Of a DNA stretch of 64,000 nucleotides, positions 60,801 to 64,000 are shown in pieces. Position 1 is the stretch's first letter. The number at the start of each line of letters is the position of its first letter. This DNA is from Xanthomonas rydalmerensis. Its GTDB lineage: Bacteria; Pseudomonadota; Gammaproteobacteria; Xanthomonadales; Xanthomonadaceae. Position numbers and translations under genes: made by a program. The notes beneath the pieces are model-generated. The model was not told the origin of the DNA and ran no database searches. It saw only the letters and a list, made by a program, of their open reading frames with translations. The stretch covers positions 2,752,001-2,816,000 of the forward strand of contig NZ_CP126170.1 of NCBI RefSeq assembly GCF_033170385.1. The letters are read 5' to 3'.

Positions 60801-63800
60801 CGGCAACGCTCATCGGCCGCCCCGTCGCCAATACCCGCGTCTACATCCTCGACGCGCACGGTCAGCTGGTGCCACCCGGCGCGGTGGGGGAACTGTGCAT
60901 CGGCGGCGTCGGCGTTGCCCGCGGCTACCTGAACCGTCCGGCGCTCAGCGCCGAACGCTTCCTGCAGGACCCGTTCGTCGCCGATCCCGACGCCCGCCTG
61001 TACCGCTCCGGCGACCTGGCGCGCCACCTGCCTGACGGCAGCATCGAATTTCTCGGTCGCAACGACCACCAGGTCAAGCTGCGCGGCTTCCGCATCGAAC
61101 TGGGCGAGATCGAGGCCCGTCTGGCCGCGCACCCCAACGTGCGCGACAACGTCGTGCTCGCGCGTGGCGAGGGCACAGACAGGCGCCTGGTCGCCTATGT
61201 CGTCCCCCGTGCGCACAGCGAACCGGGCAGCAACGACGGCACCTCTGAACTGATCGCGCGACTACGCGCGCACCTGGCCGCCGGCCTGCCCGACTACATG
61301 GTGCCAGCCGCGTTCGTCATCCTGCACACATTGCCGCTGACCCCAGGCGGCAAACTCGACCGCAACGCGTTGCCGGCGCCCGACGATGGCGCCTTCGCGC
61401 GCCACGACTACGTCCCACCCCGAAGCCAGGCCGAAACGCTGCTGGCCGGCATCTGGCAGGAACTTCTCGCGCTCGATCGCGTCGGCATGCACGACAACTT
61501 CTTCGATGTGGGCGGCACCTCGCTGCACATCATCGCGCTGCGGCAGAAGATCCACGACAACATCGGTGTCGACATCTCCATCACCGACCTGTTCGCGCAC
61601 CCGACCATCGCCAGACTGTCTGAGCACATATCGGTCGGCATACAGCAACCGGCGGCGGTCGGCCCGACGCCGGAGCAGTCCGCCGCCTCCGATCCGGGAT
61701 GCGCGATCGCGGTGATCGGCATGGCCGGCCGTTTTCCCGGCGCCAGCGACGTCGCGACCTTGTGGGCCAACATCGCCAACGGCGTGGAATCGCTGCGCCG
61801 CTTCAGCCGGGAAGAGCTGCTGGATGCCGCAGTGGAACCGGCCCTGCTCGACCATCCCGGGTTCGTGCCGGTGCGAAGCCTGCTGGACAACGTGACCGAC
61901 TTCGACGCCGACTATTTCGGCTTCACCCCGCGCGAGGCGGAAGTGACCGATCCGCAGCAGCGCATCCTGCTGGAATGCGCGCATGAGGCGTTGGAGACCG
62001 CAGGCTACGGCGATGCCCGAAGCGAACGGCCGGTCGGCGTCTTCGTCGGCGTTGGCGAAAACCAATACGTGCTGCAACACCTGCTGCCGCAGCTGGACGC
62101 CTTTTCGGCGCTGGGCACCAGCATCGTGCACGCCAACAGCAAGGACTTCGCCGCCACGCGCATCTCTTACAAGCTGAACCTGTCGGGCCCGGCCGTCAAC
62201 GTCAACACCGCCTGTTCCACCTCACTGGTGGCCGTGCACCTTGCCTGCCGCAGCGTTGCGCAAGGCGAGAGCCGGATGGCGCTTGCCGGTGCGGCCGGCA
62301 TCGCCGAATTCGGTCCAGGCGGCTATCGATACGAGGAAGGCAACATCAACTCGCCGGACGGCCATTGCCGTGCCTTCGACCGTGACGCGCGGGGAACGCG
62401 GGCCGGCAACGGGGCGGGCGTGGTACTGCTCAAGCGGCTGGACCATGCTCTGGCCGATAACGACACCATTCACGCCGTGATCAAAGGATCGGCGGTCAAC
62501 AACGATGGCGCCGACAAGGTCGGCTACACCGCCCCGAGCGTGATCGGACAGGCGCGGGTCATCCAGCAGGCTCAGCGCAACGCGGACGTATCGCCGGCGA
62601 GCATCGGCTACGTGGAAGCGCATGGCACCGGCACCGTGCTGGGCGATCCGATCGAAATGCGCGCACTCAGCCACGCCTTCGCTGGCGAGCCTGCGCAACG
62701 CTGCGCCATCGGATCGGTCAAACCCAACATCGGTCACCTGGATACCGCGGCCGGCATGGCCGGCCTGATCAAGACGGTGGAGGCACTCAAGCACGGGCAG
62801 TTGCCGCCGAGCATCAACTACCTCCAGCCCAACCCCGAGATCGACTTCGCCGCCAGTCCGTTCTACGTGAATACCCAACTGCGCCCCTGGCCCACGCAGG
62901 ACGGGCCGCGCCGCGCCGGCGTCAGCGCGTTCGGTATCGGCGGCACCAACGCGCACGTCGTACTGGAGGAAGCGCCGCCGGCGGCGAGCGACTCGGCAAC
63001 GCGGCCGGCGCAGTTGCTGCTACTGTCGGCACGCAGCGCGGAGGCCTTGCAGGCGGCAAGTACGCGGCTTGCGGACTATCTGCGTAGCGACCAGGCGGCG
63101 CCGCTGGCAGATGTTGCCTACACGCTGCAAACCGGCCGCACGGCGCACGCCTGGCGCCGCGCGGTGGTCTGCACGACGGCCGCGGACGCCGCCACAGCGC
63201 TGACCTCGGCCCCGGCCGAGGCGACCAACACGTCGGACCCGCATGCTTCGCTGATCTGGATGTTCCCCGGACAGGGAGCGCAGCACGCAGGGATGGCCGG
63301 CGAGTTGTACAAGACCGAACCGGTGTTCCGCGAACAACTGGACGTCTGTGCGGAAGGATTGCGTACCGCGCTTGGCCTGGACCTGCGCGAGTTGCTGTAT
63401 CCACCGCACGAGGCACGCGAGGATGCCAACCGGCAATTGGTCCAGACCTGGCTCGCACAGCCGGCGCTGTTCGCCGTGGAGTACAGCATGGCCCGGCTGC
63501 TGCAGTCCTACGGACTCACTCCGGATGCGATGATCGGCCACAGCCTGGGCGAATACGTCGCCGCTTGCCTGGCGGGCGTATTTTCCCTGCAGGATGGATT
63601 GAGGCTGGTCGCAACGCGCGGCCGCCTGATGCAGGCAATGGCACCGGGGCGGATGCTGTCCGTGCGCGAGGACGAGGAACGCCTGCGGGCGAGGCTGTCC
63701 GACTGCGCTGTGGACATCGCCGCAGTCAACGCCAAGGGCAAATGCACGGTGTCCGGCGCCCCCGCCGCCATCGCTGCACTACGTGAAAAGTTGGTCGCCG

Positions 63801-64000
63801 AGGGCATCGACTGCCGGGATCTGGAAACATCGCACGCCTTCCATTCGGCGATGATGGAGCCGATGCTCGCTGCATGGCGCAAGACGCTGAGCACCGTGTC
63901 GATGCATGCGCCCCGCCTCGCCTACGTGTCGAACCTCAGCGGCGGCTTCATTTCCGCCGAGGAAGCGACCGACGTGGAATACTGGGTGCGGCACCTGCGC
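51815..64000 (+). CDS. Giant NRPS-PKS: TubC-C-A(Ser)-PCP-C-A(Ser)-PCP-C-A(X)-PCP-KS-AT, truncated at window end
   Basis: Open for 4062 codons up to the window edge. Domains: TubC-type docking (1-60, MNIHDLLNECVRSGI); C1 (77-505, IHHIAGDEWS); A1 (530-1035); PCP1 (LGGNSLLAV, 1078); C2 (1138-1575, HHIVSDGWS); A2 (1598-2110); PCP2 (2156); C3 (2215-2650); A3 (2675-3190); PCP3 (VGGTSLHII, 3233); KS (3295-3720, TACSTS Cys3467, EAHGTGT, KPNIGH); and AT (from about 3800, GHSLGE Ser3910, with HAFHS indicating malonyl-CoA). Codes read by motif: A1 and A2 DVWHVSLIDK (serine); A3 DVESVGCVNK, closest to basic residues such as Lys or Orn. No epimerisation domain is seen. The ATG overlaps the exporter stop. 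Confidence 0.95.
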   Translation, partial: MNIHDLLNECVRSGIRLAENNGDLRVHFDGPTPDRALLDLLRRHKQDILQQLAKSETRHVAGIPALAPETRTSAPASTAQRRMWLLHMLEEANGAYNMVGVYRVRGSFDAAHMQAALDTLVARHEALRTVFAEEDGEVRQCVQPTGRVAFEHLDLSMATSDEAEHSLQRLLQRENRWRFDLAAGPLLRATCSDLGNGNWMLLLNIHHIAGDEWSIGILEHEISALYTALSAGTPPALLAPTLHYIDYAAWSNQQAEGSEQLAQLDYWKAKLAGLPALHSLPLDKPRPAVQVYDGGTVRRILPQRWLQAAQTLCQASNATLFMYLHAALTTVLSAYSNEDDITLGFPVSGRQRKELETVVGLFVNTLVLRVPMRGDMTFADALALSREAVIEALQHRDVPFDTLVDTLCSGRSPAYTPLVQIFLALQTQERAGLRLPGIDVEALDNPGAPVKFDLQVDAVASDAGLIVDWRFNRSLFEDASMERMADALVRVLEASVHAPDQPLSRIDLLAPQERQLLLETWNQTTAPYPDDRCLHQLFEEQVQRSPHATALVLDTHTLSYAALNAQANQLAHHLIAQGLRPDGLVALCVQRSFAMVVGLLAILKAGGAYVPLDPDYPAARLQQILDDADPALLLVDAAGRIALGDGALPGRHVLDLDHPHPAWHQQPQTDPDPHALGLHARHLAYVIYTSGSTGTPKGAQNEHRALVNRLVWMQQAYRLDARDVVVQKTPFGFDVSVWEFFWPLLNGATLALAPPGAHKDPDALAALFVHHGVTTAHFVPSMLALFLQTPGVERCTTLRHLVCSGEALPASSVRLAQRRLPWTALHNLYGPTEAAIDVTAWTCPPAFAGESVPIGRPIANTTIYLLDGNGQPVPLGAVGELHIGGVGVARGYLNRPQLTTERFLPDPFAADPEARLYRTGDLARYRADGAIEFLGRIDHQVKLRGFRIELGEIEARIAEHPAVHSTVVLALGEAAHMRLVAYVVPRETPADALVTTLRTFLARTLPDYMVPAAFVCLPALPLSANGKLDRKALPAPQDDAFARHAYAPPHPGTEAILAEAWCRLLGRERIGRHDQFFALGGNSLLAVRLLSRIEAACGVRLSLAEVFAHPTLRELAHAVTRHQSGAATASLPAIVPVHHGDTLPLSFAQQRLWFLAQLEGTGTAYHMPGALRLRGDLDPLALRRALDALLQRHAALRTVFATSADGQPLAHLLPAGQAFPLVEHDLGLQPDQAAAIARLALDEVLAPFDLARGPLIRGRLLRLGQADHVLLITQHHIVSDGWSLGILINELGALYRAMVAGQPDPLPPLAVQYPDYAAWQRRWFTAERLGKQLDYWSRCLADAPVLLTLPTDRPRPATPSHAGASVPIALDATLTRALKRLGQQHQTTLFMTLAAAWAAVLARLAGQHDVVIGTPSANRSRQEIEPLVGFFVNTLPLRIDLSGEPTVGGLLERVRAAALGAQDHQDVPFEQIVERINPPRQLEHAPLFQVLFDWQNNDPGTLDLPGLLAEPLATPFDRIKFDLELSLGEVGDVIQGHLHYATDLFDAATIARQAGYLMTLLAAMVQADDQPLSRIDLLAPQERQLLLETWNQTAAPYPDDRCLHQLFEEQVQRSPHATALVLDTHTLSYAALNAQANQLAHHLIAQGLRPDGLVALCVQRSFAMVVGLLAILKAGGAYVPLDPDYPAARLQQILDDADPALLLVDAAGRIALGDGALPGRHVLDLDHPHPAWHQQPQTDPDPHALGLHARHLAYVIYTSGSTGTPKGAQNEHRALVNRLVWMQQAYRLDARDVVVQKTPFGFDVSVWEFFWPLLNGATLALAPPGAHKDPDALAALFVHHGVTTAHFVPSMLALFLQTPGVERCTTLRHLVCSGEALPASSVRLAQRRLPWTALHNLYGPTEAAIDVTAWTCPPAFAGESVPIGRPIANTTIYLLDGNGQPVPLGAVGELHIGGVGVARGYLNRPQLTTERFLPDPFAADPEARLYRTGDLARYRADGAIEFLGRIDHQVKLRGFRIELGEIEARIAEHPAVHSTVVLALGEAAHMRLVAYVVPRETPADAPSDAPSDALVTTLRTFLARTLPDYMVPAAFVCLPALPLSANGKLDRKALPAPQDDAFARHAYAPPHPGTEAILAEAWCRLLGRERIGRHDQFFALGGNSLLAVRLLSRIEAACGVRLSLAEVFAHPTLRELAHAVTRHQSGAATASLPAIVPVHHGDTLPLSFAQQRLWFLAQLEGTGTAYHMPGALRLRGDLDPLALRRALDALLQRHAALRTVFATSADGQPLAHLLPAGQAFPLVEHDLGLQPDQAAAIARLALDEVLAPFDLARGPLIRGRLLRLGQADHVLLITQHHIVSDGWSLGILINELGALYRAMVAGQPDPLPPLAVQYPDYAAWQRRWFTAERLGKQLDYWSRCLADAPVLLTLPTDRPRPATPSHAGASVPIALDATLTRALKRLGQQHQTTLFMTLAAAWAAVLARLAGQHDVVIGTPSANRSRQEIEPLVGFFVNTLPLRIDLSGEPTVGGLLERVRAAALGAQDHQDVPFEQIVERINPPRQLEHAPLFQVLFDWQNNDPGTLDLPGLLAEPLATPFDRIKFDLELSLGEVGDVIQGHLHYATDLFDAATIARQAGYLMTQLAAMVQADDQPLSRIDLLAPQERQLLLETWNQTTAPYPDDRCLHQLFEEQVQRSPHATALVLDTHTLSYAALNAQANQLAHHLIAQGLRPDGLVALCVQRSFAMVVGLLAILKAGGAYVPLDPDYPAARLQQILDDADPALLLVDAAGRIALGDGALPGRHVLDLDHPHPAWHQQPQTDPDPHALGLHARHLAYVIYTSGSTGTPKGVMIEHGSVCNQIWALKSLYGLTAHDRLLQFSSPCFDVSVEEIFGALCSGATLVLRTDAWLASASTFNELCTAHGITALSLPTSLWSQWADAWSEARAPRTLRHIVIGGEATSRHALQAWFGDGGVRPTLFNCYGPTETTVNATSQVVRAQDPATLIGRPVANTRVYILDAHGQLVPPGAVGELCIGGVGVARGYLNRPALSAERFLQDPFVADPDARLYRSGDLARHLPDGSIEFLGRNDHQVKLRGFRIELGEIEARLAAHPNVRDNVVLARGEGTDRRLVAYVVPRAHSEPGSNDGTSELIARLRAHLAAGLPDYMVPAAFVILHTLPLTPGGKLDRNALPAPDDGAFARHDYVPPRSQAETLLAGIWQELLALDRVGMHDNFFDVGGTSLHIIALRQKIHDNIGVDISITDLFAHPTIARLSEHISVGIQQPAAVGPTPEQSAASDPGCAIAVIGMAGRFPGASDVATLWANIANGVESLRRFSREELLDAAVEPALLDHPGFVPVRSLLDNVTDFDADYFGFTPREAEVTDPQQRILLECAHEALETAGYGDARSERPVGVFVGVGENQYVLQHLLPQLDAFSALGTSIVHANSKDFAATRISYKLNLSGPAVNVNTACSTSLVAVHLACRSVAQGESRMALAGAAGIAEFGPGGYRYEEGNINSPDGHCRAFDRDARGTRAGNGAGVVLLKRLDHALADNDTIHAVIKGSAVNNDGADKVGYTAPSVIGQARVIQQAQRNADVSPASIGYVEAHGTGTVLGDPIEMRALSHAFAGEPAQRCAIGSVKPNIGHLDTAAGMAGLIKTVEALKHGQLPPSINYLQPNPEIDFAASPFYVNTQLRPWPTQDGPRRAGVSAFGIGGTNAHVVLEEAPPAASDSATRPAQLLLLSARSAEALQAASTRLADYLRSDQAAPLADVAYTLQTGRTAHAWRRAVVCTTAADAATALTSAPAEATNTSDPHASLIWMFPGQGAQHAGMAGELYKTEPVFREQLDVCAEGLRTALGLDLRELLYPPHEAREDANRQLVQTWLAQPALFAVEYSMARLLQSYGLTPDAMIGHSLGEYVAACLAGVFSLQDGLRLVATRGRLMQAMAPGRMLSVREDEERLRARLSDCAVDIAAVNAKGKCTVSGAPAAIAALREKLVAEGIDCRDLETSHAFHSAMMEPMLAAWRKTLSTVSMHAPRLAYVSNLSGGFISAEEATDVEYWVRHLR
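53320..60340 (+). repeat. Tandem near-identical A-PCP-C module copies within the giant NRPS
   Basis: The A1-PCP1-C2 unit (from about 53330) recurs as A2-PCP2-C3 (offset 3207 bp) and again as the start of A3 (offset a further 3231 bp). The first two copies differ by scattered single bases, mostly silent, plus one 24-bp in-frame insertion in the second. The third copy matches only to about 60340, inside the adenylation domain. C1 is not part of the repeat. Confidence 0.95.
57992..58020 (+). repeat. 12-bp in-frame microsatellite in the second serine module
   Basis: GATGCGCCCAGC occurs twice and is followed by GATGC, where copy 1 (at 54785) has only one GATGC. This adds APSDAPSD in the linker near the end of A2, between the ETPADA segment and LVTTLRTFL. 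It keeps the frame. Confidence 0.9.

Noticed and set aside
39083..64000. Identification as the albicidin cluster of Xanthomonas
   Set aside because: Albicidin assembly uses aromatic p-aminobenzoate units and a different domain order. Here the codes read Ala, Ser, Ser and a basic residue, followed by KS-AT.

Overview
The window is high-GC chromosomal DNA from a Xanthomonas-like gammaproteobacterium (Lysobacteraceae). Three things point there: a xyloglucan-degradation block ordered like the Xanthomonas locus, GC-rich genes with short gaps and ATGA overlaps, and dispersed palindromic intergenic repeats of the kind common in xanthomonads. The species cannot be fixed from sequence reading alone.

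Layout. (1) 1-14.1 kb, minus strand: a xyloglucan utilization locus. It encodes a TonB-dependent receptor, a CE20-type acetylesterase, a GH35 beta-galactosidase, a GH31 alpha-xylosidase with a PA14 insert, xylulokinase, xylose isomerase and a truncated sugar porter. Together these import xyloglucan oligosaccharides, strip acetyl, galactosyl and xylosyl groups, and pass xylose into the pentose phosphate pathway. (2) 14.4-19.2 kb: a LysR regulator divergent from a translationally coupled De Ley-Doudoroff operon (dgoA, dgoD, SMP-30 lactonase, dgoK) that oxidises galactose. The two blocks share a promoter motif, which suggests co-regulation of galactose use with xyloglucan uptake. (3) 19.3-36.3 kb: mostly core genes. 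These are fdxA, bamC-like and dapA, a GcvR-like ACT protein, bcp, PhoH-like, a small lipoprotein, a YoaK-family membrane protein, thiD, an alpha/beta hydrolase, two identical tRNA-Arg(ACG) genes each with its own promoter and terminator, an SDR, a DedA-rhodanese fusion, a LysR/pirin pair, glgX, a CPBP protease and a CsbD-like protein. (4) 36.4-39.1 kb: a gene-poor, lower-GC border with one convincing orphan gene. (5) 39.1-64 kb and beyond: a nonribosomal peptide/polyketide gene cluster that runs off the right edge.

The cluster has two arms. The plus-strand arm encodes a TauD-like dioxygenase, a membrane-embedded M28 peptidase, a C-A-PCP NRPS (A-domain code read as alanine), a SyrD/PvdE-type exporter and a giant NRPS-PKS of at least 4062 residues. 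The latter is TubC docking domain, C-A(Ser)-PCP, C-A(Ser)-PCP, C-A(basic?)-PCP, KS-AT(malonyl). The minus-strand arm encodes a CmcJ-family oxygenase, an 85-residue peptide with an excellent ribosome binding site followed by an intrinsic terminator, a PaaK-like adenylating enzyme and a PCP-thioesterase didomain. The backbone predicted so far is (starter)-Ala-Ser-Ser-X-C2, with further steps outside the window.

The two serine modules are near-identical tandem DNA copies of about 3.2 kb, and the copied block ends abruptly inside the third adenylation domain. I do not recognise the whole assembly as a described pathway. It is the best candidate for something new here.
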